Origin: Fictibacillus enclensis
GTDB taxonomy: Bacteria > Bacillota > Bacilli > Bacillales > Fictibacillaceae
Length of the DNA stretch: 64,000 nucleotides
Direction: 5' to 3'
NCBI RefSeq assembly: GCF_001457035.1
Contig: NZ_KQ758621.1
Coordinates: forward strand, 120,481 to 184,480
Numbering within the stretch: the first letter of the stretch is position 1; each line of letters opens with the position of its first letter. A program made the translations under genes and the position numbers. Below, piece after piece: positions 52,897-60,777 of this stretch. Below the pieces are notes generated by a model, which worked only from the letters and a program-made list of their open reading frames with translations, was not told the DNA's origin and made no database searches.

Positions 52897-54192
52897 TTAC
52901 TCCTTCTTCAAGTCTTGCTTCGCTTTTTGCTCCATCTTTTTCGCTGCTTCCTGCGGTGTCATGTCGAGACCGAACACCGCTTGTGTAGTGTCTTTATGAA
53001 GCTCTGCAAGCTCTGGAGGAAGGGTTTGATCGTAAGGCATTTGAAGGTGTGTCGCATGACTTACAGCTTCATAGAAGCGTTTGCCCATTTCATCATTCGG
53101 AGCCACGCCATCCACTGAAGTTAAGGATCCTGTACGCTCCACATAGGCTTTTGCGGTTTCCGTACTAGTCATCTCTTTGGCAAGCTCAGTGGCCAGCTTC
53201 TGGTTTTTGCTGTTTTTCGCAACAGACCATACCGGAGCTGCTGCTGCGCCAAGGTTTGTTTGGTCACCTTTGCCGCCTTTAACGGTCGGGAAGATGAAGA
53301 AATCAAGCTTGCTCGCAAAATCAGGCGCTTCTTCTTTCATGTTGTTTACAAATGCAAGACTCATATCAATCATAGCCGCTTTGCCGGAATACACGAGCTG
53401 GCGACTTTGGCCTTCATCATACGAGATGCCGTTAAAGCCAGAGTTAAAGGCCTTCTTCTTCACCAATTCCTGTATCAGCTCTCCTGCCTTCACATACGCA
53501 GGATCATCAAAGGTTTTGCCCGTACGGTGGAACGCGCTGTCAAACAATTCAGGTCCGCCTACACGGCTCGCGAAGTTCATGAAATAATAAGCACCTGGCC
53601 ATTTCGTCTTGTTAGCCAGCGCAAGAGGAATAATGTCATTCTTATTTAGTGTATCGATGACTTTCAGCCACTCATCATAGGTTTTCGGAGGGGTTAACCC
53701 GTATTTCTTGAAAATTTCTTTGTTGTAAAAGATCACGTCGACGGATAAGCCCAGCGGCAATCCGTATACTTTGTTGTCATACGTTGAATTGTCGAGCGCC
53801 AATTTGTTGAAATGCTCTTTATCGGTATCAGCTGAAATATCAAGCACCTTATCCTGGTCCACAAAGTTTTTGAGCCAGCCGCCGCCCCAGCTGGTAAACA
53901 CGTCAGGCGCACGGTTGCCGGACATCGCAACAGAAAGCTTTTGCTTGTAAGCGTCGTTCGGAATCGTAAGGAATTTCACCTTTACATCTGGATGCTTTTT
54001 CTCAAAGCGTGCAACGGCTTCCTTATACACTTTCTCTTTTTCACCCGGATCAATCTGCCACAATTCCAGCGTCTTTTTCCCTTTGGAGCCTGAACCATCG
54101 GCAGATGATTCCTTCGATCCACCGCCATTTAACCCACATGCTGATAACAACAGTGCTGCCACAAGGCTTAACATCAACATTACTCTTTTCAC
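52897..54192 (-). CDS. ABC sugar transporter substrate-binding lipoprotein (module iii)
   Basis: 431 residues. Lipobox LLLSAC, glycine/serine linker, then a type 1 binding fold (FEKKHPDVKVKFLTIPNDAY; APDVFTSWGGGWLKNFVD). GTG start after GAGGGA. Second gene of the LacI-controlled operon. Ligand unknown; the TIM-barrel and Gfo genes around it point to a glycoside or unusual sugar. Confidence 0.87.
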   Translation of the reverse strand: MKRVMLMLSLVAALLLSACGLNGGGSKESSADGSGSKGKKTLELWQIDPGEKEKVYKEAVARFEKKHPDVKVKFLTIPNDAYKQKLSVAMSGNRAPDVFTSWGGGWLKNFVDQDKVLDISADTDKEHFNKLALDNSTYDNKVYGLPLGLSVDVIFYNKEIFKKYGLTPPKTYDEWLKVIDTLNKNDIIPLALANKTKWPGAYYFMNFASRVGGPELFDSAFHRTGKTFDDPAYVKAGELIQELVKKKAFNSGFNGISYDEGQSRQLVYSGKAAMIDMSLAFVNNMKEEAPDFASKLDFFIFPTVKGGKGDQTNLGAAAAPVWSVAKNSKNQKLATELAKEMTSTETAKAYVERTGSLTSVDGVAPNDEMGKRFYEAVSHATHLQMPYDQTLPPELAELHKDTTQAVFGLDMTPQEAAKKMEQKAKQDLKKE

Positions 54193-54225
54193 AGCAATTC
54201 CCTCTTTTCTTGTTTTAAATGATGG

Positions 54226-54990
54226 TTATACCGTTATGTAGTTCTTGGTGAGGTATTGAAAACTCATTTCGATGCTCTCAAGCGGTGAACGGCGGCTTTG
54301 GTCCTGTTCAACGACCCACCATTCGACCTGGGAAGCTTCTCCTTTATTTAAAATCGCAGAAAGATCCACGCCGCCGGTGCCAAGCTCTGCGAAGAACTTC
54401 TCCCCGTCTGTGGTCATGTCTTTTAAATGAACGAGTGGTGTGCGTCCCTGATACCTTTCAAGCCATTTCACAGGATCTTCTCCCGCTTTCGTCAGCCAGT
54501 ACACATCAAACTCTGCTTTTACCCAGTCATGATTGGTTTCTTCGAGCAGCACTTCAAGCGGCTTGCGTCCGTCAGACAATGGCTGAAGTTCGAAATCATG
54601 GTTATGGTACGCGAAGGACAAGCCTTCCTTGTCACAGGTTTCACCAACAGAATTCAGAATGGAAACGAGCTCGCGGTAATCCTGCTCGCTTCTTCGCTCA
54701 GGAGGCAGGAACGGACAGACAATGTGCTTGTTGCCAATTGCATGCTGATACTCAATAACAGAGCTCAGTTCAGATTCCAATGTAATCAATGGGACATGGC
54801 TGGATGCAGCTTTTAATCCAAGATCATCGAGCACCTTCTTTAATTCAGTGGCCTCCAGCCCGCCATATCCTGCAAACTCTACGCCTTCATAGCCGATTTC
54901 CGCTACTTTTTTCAGTGTTCCTGTGAAATCTTTCTCTGTTTCATTGCGCAGCGTGAACATCTGCAGCGCAACGGGTATGCGTTTGGACAT
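54226..54990 (-). CDS. Sugar isomerase/epimerase, xylose isomerase-like TIM barrel (module iii)
   Basis: 254 residues. Ligand segments FAYHNHDFELQP, AEFDVYWLTKAGED, LVHLKDMTTDG and WWVVEQDQSRR. This H-N-H-D-F-E/D-x-Y-W subgroup is often paired with Gfo/Idh/MocA genes, as here. AGGAGAGG supports ATG 54990. First gene after the operator region. Confidence 0.85.
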   Translation of the reverse strand: MSKRIPVALQMFTLRNETEKDFTGTLKKVAEIGYEGVEFAGYGGLEATELKKVLDDLGLKAASSHVPLITLESELSSVIEYQHAIGNKHIVCPFLPPERRSEQDYRELVSILNSVGETCDKEGLSFAYHNHDFELQPLSDGRKPLEVLLEETNHDWVKAEFDVYWLTKAGEDPVKWLERYQGRTPLVHLKDMTTDGEKFFAELGTGGVDLSAILNKGEASQVEWWVVEQDQSRRSPLESIEMSFQYLTKNYITV

Positions 54991-55026
54991 AAACAACCTC
55001 TCCTTTTTGATATAGTGCATATTTTA

Positions 55027-55046
55027 AAATGTAATCGGTTTCATTT
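55027..55046. promoter_or_regulatory. LacI-type operator and perfect cre upstream of module iii
   Basis: AAATGTAATCGGTTTCATTT. Read on the minus strand the core TGAAACCGATTACA fits every position of the CcpA consensus TGWAANCGNTNWCA. It is also close to the sites at 55093 and 56167, so the local LacI-type regulator and CcpA may compete for it. Confidence 0.65.
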
Positions 55047-55092
55047 TTCATTGTTGCTAGCCCCCTAAAATAAAGGGGTTCTTAAGTCTGTA

Positions 55093-55110
55093 AAATGTAA
55101 CCCATTACAT
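55093..55110. promoter_or_regulatory. LacI-type operator at the 3' end of the regulator gene
   Basis: AAATGTAACCCATTACAT, core TGTAACCCATTACA. It shares TGTAA/TTACA arms with the other two sites but lacks the central CG needed by CcpA, so it should be specific to the local regulator. Confidence 0.6.
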
Positions 55111-55112
55111 GA

Positions 55113-56123
55113 CTAACCGAGTTTTTTCTGATTTGCTCCGCAGGACTCCCGGATTACAAGCTCATTTTGAAGCACGTATTGTTTCTTGCTCGTTTCATCC
55201 CCGTTGATCTGCTGAAGCAGCAGCTCCATTGCTTTGCTTCCCATTTCAAACATCGGCTGGGCGATCGTCGTAATGCCCGGGTCATAAATTGCGGAGAGCT
55301 TGACGTTATCAAATCCCACAACCGCTAGATCTTCAGGAACTGAGAGACCATGATCCTTCGCCGCTTTAATGATGCCTGTAGCCATTTCATCATTGGCCGA
55401 AAACACCGCAGTTGGCGGATGTTCCAGCGCCAGCAGCTTGGTCATCTGGTTGTACCCTGATTCATGGGAAAAATCGCCCTCCTGGATCAGGATGTTGTCA
55501 ACATCCAGGTCATTTTGCAATAGCGCCTGACGGTACCCTTTCAGGCGGTCCTGACTGACCAGCAGATGAAGCGGACCGGTAATATGAGCGATTCGGGAAT
55601 GGCCGAGCTTGATCAGATGCTCGGTTGCCGTCCGGCCGCTGCTTACATTATCAATAGTCACCGTCGGAATGGGAATGCCTTCCAGATAGTCTGCAGTGAG
55701 AACAACCGGATACTGTTTCATCACTTCTGATAAGACGCCTTTATCCATCCGGGCTGACAGCAAAATCATGCCGTCCGCCTGGCGCTGTCTCAAATGGTCA
55801 AGATACTCATACTCCTTTTCCACCTGCCTGTTCGTATTGGCGAGAATTACACGGTACCCATGCATCCCGGCTTCATGTTCAATTCCGCCAAGAATATGGG
55901 AAAACACCGTATTCATGATGTTCGGAATCACGACAAGAATCGTATTCGTTTCACTGCGCCTGAAATGCCGCGCCAATATGTTCGGCTGGTAATTCAACTG
56001 CTCAATGATCGCCAGCACCTTATCCCGCGTTGCTTTTTTCACGGTTTCCGGATTTCTCAAAACCCGTGAAACCGTCGCTTTTGAAACATTCGCCTTATCT
56101 GCCACATCGCTCATTTTTACCAT
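55113..56123 (-). CDS. LacI-family transcriptional regulator (module iii)
   Basis: 336 residues. N-terminal LacI helix-turn-helix (KMSDVADKANVSKATVSRVL) and hinge, then a periplasmic-binding-like ligand domain (AVFSANDEMATGIIKAAKDH; VPEDLAVVGFDNVKLS). AGGGG is spaced for ATG 56123 rather than the ATG 21 bases upstream. Autoregulation is likely: a perfect palindrome lies just upstream and two like sites lie before the sugar operon. Confidence 0.88.
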   Translation of the reverse strand: MVKMSDVADKANVSKATVSRVLRNPETVKKATRDKVLAIIEQLNYQPNILARHFRRSETNTILVVIPNIMNTVFSHILGGIEHEAGMHGYRVILANTNRQVEKEYEYLDHLRQRQADGMILLSARMDKGVLSEVMKQYPVVLTADYLEGIPIPTVTIDNVSSGRTATEHLIKLGHSRIAHITGPLHLLVSQDRLKGYRQALLQNDLDVDNILIQEGDFSHESGYNQMTKLLALEHPPTAVFSANDEMATGIIKAAKDHGLSVPEDLAVVGFDNVKLSAIYDPGITTIAQPMFEMGSKAMELLLQQINGDETSKKQYVLQNELVIRESCGANQKKLG

Positions 56124-56166
56124 TGGTGCATCCCCTATACTCATGAAATGATTTCTGCTAGATGTA

Positions 56167-56186
56167 AAATGTAATCGGTTACATTT
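56167..56186. promoter_or_regulatory. Perfect palindromic operator upstream of the LacI gene
   Basis: AAATGTAATCGGTTACATTT. The core TGTAATCGGTTACA also satisfies the cre consensus. Lies 44 bases before the regulator start. Confidence 0.7.
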
Positions 56187-56247
56187 AGTATAACTTTTAT
56201 TGTCAGAATTGCAAGATAAATTTAATAAATTGTCTAATAAAAAAATA

Positions 56248-56281
56248 ACCTGATATGCCTCAAGGGCAATTAGGTCCTCTT
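56248..56281. terminator. Imperfect terminator-like hairpin
   Basis: ACCTGAT-TGCC/GGCA-ATTAGGT with A-run on the left and T-run on the right, between the LacI gene and the SDR remnant. The transcript it would end is unclear. Confidence 0.4.
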
Positions 56282-56358
56282 TTTGTACTGCATTTGTTCA
56301 AAATCCATCGTTATTTGGGCTGAACATAGGATAAAAGAATTTCTTTTAATATCTTTTG

Positions 56359-56580
56359 CTGAGTATGCGGAAAGATATCATCCACGATATATGTGATGGG
56401 CAATTTAAGCGCGATGTTATTTCCAGATGTGTGGTACAGCACTTTTTATCACAAATCGCTTTACCAAACTTGGGAACCGCGAAGGAAGTTGCGACGGCCG
56501 TTTTATTCCTTGCTTCAGACAAAGCGGGCCATATTACCGGAATTGAACTGCCGGTTGACGGTGGAGTAACCGCAAAATAG
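56359..56580 (+). pseudogene. C-terminal remnant of a short-chain dehydrogenase
   Basis: The last 40 codons read LPNLGTAKEVATAVLFLASD, then KAGHITGIELPVDGGVTAK, the standard C-terminus of glucose-1-dehydrogenase-like SDRs. The cofactor domain and catalytic YxxxK are absent and the upstream codons do not match the family. No ribosome site. A decayed gene fragment next to the sugar region. Confidence 0.75.
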
Positions 56581-56676
56581 GGAGAGAATAAAATGGGAAG
56601 GGTACAGTCGAGGTGAACATTATATCCGCATTCCAACATGCCTGACTTTATACAATCTGCTACTCTTTAATATAGA

Positions 56677-56718
56677 AGGAAAGACTTGTCCTTATTTTTT
56701 GCTGGACAAGTCTTTCCT
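56677..56718. terminator. Strong terminator-like hairpin after galE
   Basis: Perfect 15-bp stem AGGAAAGACTTGTCC/GGACAAGTCTTTCCT with a 12-base loop, about 60 bases after the galE stop. U-rich after the stem on the minus strand. Confidence 0.75.
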
Positions 56719-56778
56719 ATTGAAAAACCTTTGCTTATACAAAGTCATATTATGTCGATTTTAGTCTTAAAAAGATTA

Positions 56779-57804
56779 TTATTGTAACACCTTACCCCTG
56801 AAACCATTTACATTGTTCTTCTGCCAATTCCATGCATCACGGCACATCTCATGTATATCTTTCTCTGCCTTCCATCCCAATTCACTTTTGGCCTTTGATG
56901 GGTCTGCATAACTGATCGCCACATCTCCCGGCCGGCGGTCTGTAACATCAAATGGGATTTTTACGCCAACCACTTGTTCAAAGGCGTGCAGAACTTGAAG
57001 GACACTATAGCCATTACCGGTCCCAAGATTGTAAGCTTCAATACCTTTACTGTTTAAAACTTTAGCCAAAGCTTTTAAGTGGCCTTTCGCCAGATCCACG
57101 ACATGGATGTAGTCTCTCACGCCCGTACCGTCAACTGTCTCATAGTTATCGCCGAACACTTGGAGCTTAGGCAGTTTTCCAACTGCAACTTGAGTAATAT
57201 ACGGAATTAAATTATTGGGTGTTCCATTGGGATCTTCTCCGATTTTCCCACTTTCATGAGCACCAATAGGATTAAAATACCGCAGCAACGAAATGCTCCA
57301 TTCTCTATCAGACACACAAAGATCTCGAAGTATCTCCTCAATCATTAACTTAGTGCGTCCGTACGGATTGGTGGCATCGAGAGGTGCTCCTTCGGAGATC
57401 GGGACCTGATCTGTCAGACCATAAACTGTGGCTGATGAACTGAAAACCAGATTTTTTACGCCAAATTGCTGCATGACTTCACAAAGCACCAACGTTCCGG
57501 CTACATTATTATAATAGTAGAAAAGCGGTTTAGATACGGATTCACCAACCGCTTTTAGGCCAGCAAAATGAATAACTGCTTCAATCGAATGATCCGTAAA
57601 TACTCTCATTACTTCATTTTTATCTAATAAATCCACCTGTTCAAAAACAAAAGACTTTCCGGTTATCTCACGGACCTGTTCTAATGATTCAATGTGGCTG
57701 TTTGATAAGTTATCCAATACAACAATTTCATATCCTGCATTCAATAGCTCGATACAGGTATGACTGCCGATAAAACCTGAACCGCCAGTGACTAAAATGG
57801 CCAT
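56779..57804 (-). CDS. galE: UDP-glucose 4-epimerase GalE
   Basis: 341 residues. Extended SDR: GGSGFIGSHTCIELL (NAD), catalytic Ser in VFSSSATVYG, YxxxK as YGRTK (near 149-153), then RYFNPIGAHESG and GTGVRDYIHVVDLAKGH. Converts UDP-glucose to UDP-galactose for galactose use and surface glycans. ATG 57804 after GGGGGAC. Single gene with its own hairpin. Confidence 0.93.
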   Translation of the reverse strand: MAILVTGGSGFIGSHTCIELLNAGYEIVVLDNLSNSHIESLEQVREITGKSFVFEQVDLLDKNEVMRVFTDHSIEAVIHFAGLKAVGESVSKPLFYYYNNVAGTLVLCEVMQQFGVKNLVFSSSATVYGLTDQVPISEGAPLDATNPYGRTKLMIEEILRDLCVSDREWSISLLRYFNPIGAHESGKIGEDPNGTPNNLIPYITQVAVGKLPKLQVFGDNYETVDGTGVRDYIHVVDLAKGHLKALAKVLNSKGIEAYNLGTGNGYSVLQVLHAFEQVVGVKIPFDVTDRRPGDVAISYADPSKAKSELGWKAEKDIHEMCRDAWNWQKNNVNGFRGKVLQ

Positions 57805-57958
57805 AATTGTCCCCCATCTACCTTTATTCGATAAAAATAACATTTTGTTCTTATATAAAATTATAACACATCTTATGGAACAGGTTTCAAATAAAAGAAG
57901 TAAATGTAAATTATATCGGACAAATTCACTACTAATACAGGTTCACAGCCATAAAAAA

Positions 57959-57986
57959 AGCCTGAAGGTCTGTCATCCTCCAGGCT
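57959..57986 (-). terminator. Terminator downstream of the Rrf2 gene
   Basis: AGCCTG(G)AGG/CCTTCAGGCT stem on the minus strand followed by seven U residues, about 170 bases after the Rrf2 stop codon. A second hairpin CTTGCTTG/CAAGCAAG (57998-58022) lies just before it. The rest of 57805-58154 holds no gene that I see. Confidence 0.7.
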
Positions 57987-58154
57987 CACTAGGGGGTCTT
58001 GCTTGTCATGGGGGGCAAGCAAGTAAAAGGGTTATATATGTTATTCCCAAATTATGCAGGAAATAAACGGGTTAATTGGTGGCTCGATGCCACATCCTTT
58101 ATAAGATTTTGAGGACCTGCCAATCCAATCATCATAACGTGCAATTAACGGCCA

Positions 58155-58583
58155 TCAATCACAGCTGCTATTTTGTTCTTGATTTACAAGATCGATAACT
58201 TCTTTAATTGTATAGTTCTTTAAAAATTCACCCAAATGTTCTTCCGCACCTAAGAAAATTGTAAATAATACTCTTTTCATATTCGCGCCCACAATACAAT
58301 TTTTATTTGAATCAGGACACTTAGGCTGCAGAGCACCTTCAGAGGTTATCCTATATATATCCCAAAGATTAACTTCACTAAGGTCTAGAGTAAAAATAAA
58401 TCCGCCGCCGGTTCCTTCTTTTGATTTTATAAATCCATGTTTTTTTAACAAGCTTAACACTTTACGAATGCGTACCGGGTGGACACCGGCACTCTCTGAG
58501 ATAGCATCACTTGTTGACATCCGGTCTCGCTGCAACGCAAGAAAAGTTAAACTATGAATGGCAAGCGTAAAATCACTATTCAT
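58155..58583 (-). CDS. Rrf2-family transcriptional regulator
   Basis: 142 residues. Winged helix at 1-75 (MSTSDAISESAGVHPVRIRK, VLSLLKKHGFIKSKEGTGGG), then a linker region with Cys in PKCPDSNKNCIVGANMKR and a C-terminal SSCD. The cysteines make a redox or electrophile sensor likely, as in other Rrf2 regulators without an Fe-S cluster. GGGGG before ATG 58583. An operator-like palindrome covers its promoter, and the same motif precedes the neighbouring stress genes. Confidence 0.85.
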   Translation of the reverse strand: MNSDFTLAIHSLTFLALQRDRMSTSDAISESAGVHPVRIRKVLSLLKKHGFIKSKEGTGGGFIFTLDLSEVNLWDIYRITSEGALQPKCPDSNKNCIVGANMKRVLFTIFLGAEEHLGEFLKNYTIKEVIDLVNQEQNSSCD

Positions 58584-58645
58584 TGCCCTACCCCCTAAGA
58601 AATAAAAACCTTTTAATATACAGTTAACCTTTTCACCTTTTAACA

Positions 58646-58678
58646 ATTATAATATAATGTAATATTAAATATTACAGT
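58646..58678 (-). promoter_or_regulatory. Promoter and palindromic operator of the Rrf2 gene
   Basis: Minus-strand -10 TATAAT (58646-58651) with AATGTAA-N9-TTACAGT (58656-58678) covering the -35/spacer region. Same 7-9-7 pattern as the sites at 58996, 59221 and 59344. Confidence 0.7.
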
Positions 58679-58757
58679 TTAGCTTGTCAAGCAATTATGG
58701 AAACCGCTGTCGCCACTTTTGCTAATGAAAAAGCAATTCGATGCCTTGTATAGACAT

Positions 58758-58892
58758 TTAAATATCCCATTGTTTTTTGACTTGTTGTTCTGCTATTTTT
58801 TTAATTTTTTTCCATGTCATTTCTTTATTTACAATAACATTGGTTTGATAATTTCTATCTAAAAAATTAACTGTAACGAATACTTCAATCAT
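58758..58892 (-). CDS. Small BA3454-like stress response protein (44 residues)
   Basis: MIEVFVTVNFLDRNYQTNVI, then a Lys-rich helix ending EQQVKKQWDI. The beta-strand-rich start and QVKKQW end match what I remember of the BA3454 family of short Bacillus stress proteins. AGGAGG precedes the ATG at good spacing. An Rrf2-type site lies about 104 bases upstream on its promoter side. Confidence 0.7.
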   Translation of the reverse strand: MIEVFVTVNFLDRNYQTNVIVNKEMTWKKIKKIAEQQVKKQWDI

Positions 58893-58995
58893 CGTTTTCC
58901 TTCCTCCTTTGAACGTTTTTCCACGTCCGAGTCATCATCTTTAATATTCATTAAGCGCATGTAATACAATATTTAAGCTCGTTTCCTCCAGCTAT

Positions 58996-59018
58996 ACTGT
59001 AAATTTAATCATTACAGT
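58996..59018. promoter_or_regulatory. Rrf2-type operator upstream of the small stress gene
   Basis: ACTGTAA-ATTTAATCA-TTACAGT, perfect 7-bp arms with a 9-base spacer. A degenerate additional half-site ACTGTAA follows at 59030-59036. Of the rest of 58893-59412, only promoters and operators are recognisable. Confidence 0.75.
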
Positions 59019-59208
59019 TCATGGGGCCAACTGTAAATTAATGGATTAAATAAAAGTGACTAAATAAATGGAGTTATCGGCTTCTACTTCTTTGCTCATG
59101 GATTCGGCATCAAAAATCTGCTTCAGGTGAAATACGAAAATAAGATGAGAACTTTTATCATAGTATACCCACTAAGGATGGAATTTGAGAATATCAAGTT
59201 AATTTTTC

Positions 59209-59243
59209 TTGACTTCACAAACTGTAAACATTAAAATTACAGT
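59209..59243 (+). promoter_or_regulatory. Sigma-A promoter overlapped by an Rrf2-type operator
   Basis: TTGACT (59209-59214), 17-base spacer, TAAAAT (59232-59237). The operator ACTGTAA-N9-TTACAGT (59221-59243) spans the spacer and -10, a layout suited to repression of the trx/pfpI transcript. Confidence 0.75.
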
Positions 59244-59343
59244 AATTCCTTTTGAACAGGAAGCAATCAATTTGGAAAGTGGCTTTTAAAATAGATTAGT
59301 TTGTTAGGGACATTTACCAGACCATTAACTGCAAACTAAGCAA

Positions 59344-59366
59344 ACTGTAACTTTTTTAATTACATT
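59344..59366. promoter_or_regulatory. Second Rrf2-type operator before the trx/pfpI genes
   Basis: ACTGTAA-CTTTTTTAA-TTACATT, one mismatch in the right arm, same 9-base spacer; 47 bases before the thioredoxin ATG. Confidence 0.65.
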
Positions 59367-59412
59367 AAACCACTTTCATTAAACTTATAAGAATGAACTG
59401 GAGGATATCATA

Positions 59413-59577
59413 ATGGCTATCTCACACGTAACAGATCAAACATTTAGCACTGAAATGAAAGAGGGATTAGTTTTAGTGGATTTTTGGGCACCATGGTGTG
59501 GTCCTTGTAAAATGATTGCACCTGTATTGGAGGAAATCGATGGTGAAATGGGTGACAACACCGCCAGAACGTTTTAA
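59413..59577 (+). pseudogene. trxA: Truncated thioredoxin gene fused to pfpI
   Basis: The first 48 codons encode a normal thioredoxin start, with active-site WAPWCGPC (near residues 26-33) and [16 protein letters not shown]. The frame then enters the pfpI gene out of frame and stops after six more codons. The last half of the thioredoxin fold is missing, so a working protein is unlikely. GGAGG precedes the ATG. Explained by a deletion joining trxA to the next gene. Confidence 0.85.
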
Positions 59578-60052
59578 TGAAGATGAGTTATTCAAACCAA
59601 AAGAAGAACTTGAAAATGCAGGAGTCGAAGTAACCATTGCCAGCACCGTGGCAGGTGAAATTACTGGTGACTATGATGGAAAAGCAACTGCTTCTGTTAT
59701 CTTTTCGGACGTATCGCCCACAGAATTTGATGTTGTTTCAGTCATTGGAGGATCTGGTACAAATGATCATCTATGGGGAGATCAAAAATTACAAGGCTTT
59801 TTGAAGCAAGCTTACAATGAGAAAGTTCTTGTAACAGGAATTTGTGCAGGGGCTGTTACAGTTGCTAAAACTGGTTTGCTTTCTGGAAGAGAAGCAACTT
59901 GCTATCCAGTAGATGTTCAAAAGAACGAATTGATAGCTGTTGACGTTAACTATGTTGAACAACATGTTGTTGCATACGATGATATTATTACTGGCGATGG
60001 TCCACAAGGGGCCAAAGAATTTGGAAAAGCCCTTGTTAAAGCATTACGTTAG
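59540..60052 (+). CDS. DJ-1/PfpI-family protein, start borrowed from trxA
   Basis: 170 residues. After MVKW the sequence picks up the family at [19 protein letters not shown]. Nucleophile elbow [17 protein letters not shown] carries the conserved Cys, and [15 protein letters not shown] precedes it. The ATG at 59540 lies inside the truncated trxA with GGAGG six bases upstream, so it can be translated although the native start is gone. Family members detoxify glyoxal-like electrophiles or act as chaperones or stress proteins. Only a few N-terminal residues seem lost. Confidence 0.8.
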   Translation: MVKWVTTPPERFNEDELFKPKEELENAGVEVTIASTVAGEITGDYDGKATASVIFSDVSPTEFDVVSVIGGSGTNDHLWGDQKLQGFLKQAYNEKVLVTGICAGAVTVAKTGLLSGREATCYPVDVQKNELIAVDVNYVEQHVVAYDDIITGDGPQGAKEFGKALVKALR

Positions 60053-60166
60053 TTACATTTTAGTTGGATAGAGAGTGGTTCGGAAGTAAATTTCGAGCCC
60101 ACCTCTTCCATTAATTATTAGCATTTTTTTGAGAAAGTTTTTGCGATTACAAGGAGGGTTTTTAGA

Positions 60167-60679
60167 TTGGACAAAAAAATTGCTACACTTATCACCAATT
60201 TATTTGAGGATGTTGAATTTACAGAACCTGCAGAAGCATTCAAAGAAGCTGGTCATCAAGTAATTACAATTGATAAAGATGCAGGAAATGAAGTCACTGG
60301 TAAAAAAGGCGCGACCGTAAAAATTGATAAAGCCATTGATGAGGTTAATCCTGCAGACTTTGATGCTTTGCTTATTCCAGGTGGTTTCTCCCCTGATTTA
60401 CTTCGTGAAGATGACCGCTTTGGTCAATTCGCAAAAGAATTTATCCAAGAAGGCAAACCTGTTTTTGCCATTTGCCATGGACCACAAGTATTGATCGATA
60501 CAGACCTGTTAAAAGGCGTCGACATAACTGGTTTCAAATCTATTCGTAATGATTTAAAAAATGCAGGGGCTCACTACAAAGATGAAGAAGTTGTGGTAAG
60601 CAATAATATTGTGACTAGCCGTTTTCCAAATGATATCCCGGCATTCAATCGTGAGGCGCTAAAACTGTTAGCAAAATAA
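60167..60679 (+). CDS. DJ-1/PfpI-family protein (general stress type)
   Basis: 170 residues, TTG start eight bases after AGGAGGG. DALLIPGGFSPDLLR and VFAICHGPQVLIDTDLL give the glycine turn and nucleophile Cys-His; Glu in the first helix (TNLFEDVEFTEPAEAF). This is the YfkM-like branch of PfpI. Second member of the family in the operon, probable electrophile or protein-damage defence. Confidence 0.87.
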   Translation: MDKKIATLITNLFEDVEFTEPAEAFKEAGHQVITIDKDAGNEVTGKKGATVKIDKAIDEVNPADFDALLIPGGFSPDLLREDDRFGQFAKEFIQEGKPVFAICHGPQVLIDTDLLKGVDITGFKSIRNDLKNAGAHYKDEEVVVSNNIVTSRFPNDIPAFNREALKLLAK

Positions 60680-60777
60680 AATAATGTAGCGTTGGTTTAT
60701 ATTATTTCACCAAAAATAGTATGTAATTTTGTTTTCAGATACAACCTAAAAAGAATTTTTCTAGGAGGGTTCATACA

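Noticed and set aside
57998..58022. Riboswitch in the gap between galE and the Rrf2 gene
   Set aside because: Only two simple hairpins are visible, one a clear terminator; no conserved aptamer elements recognised.
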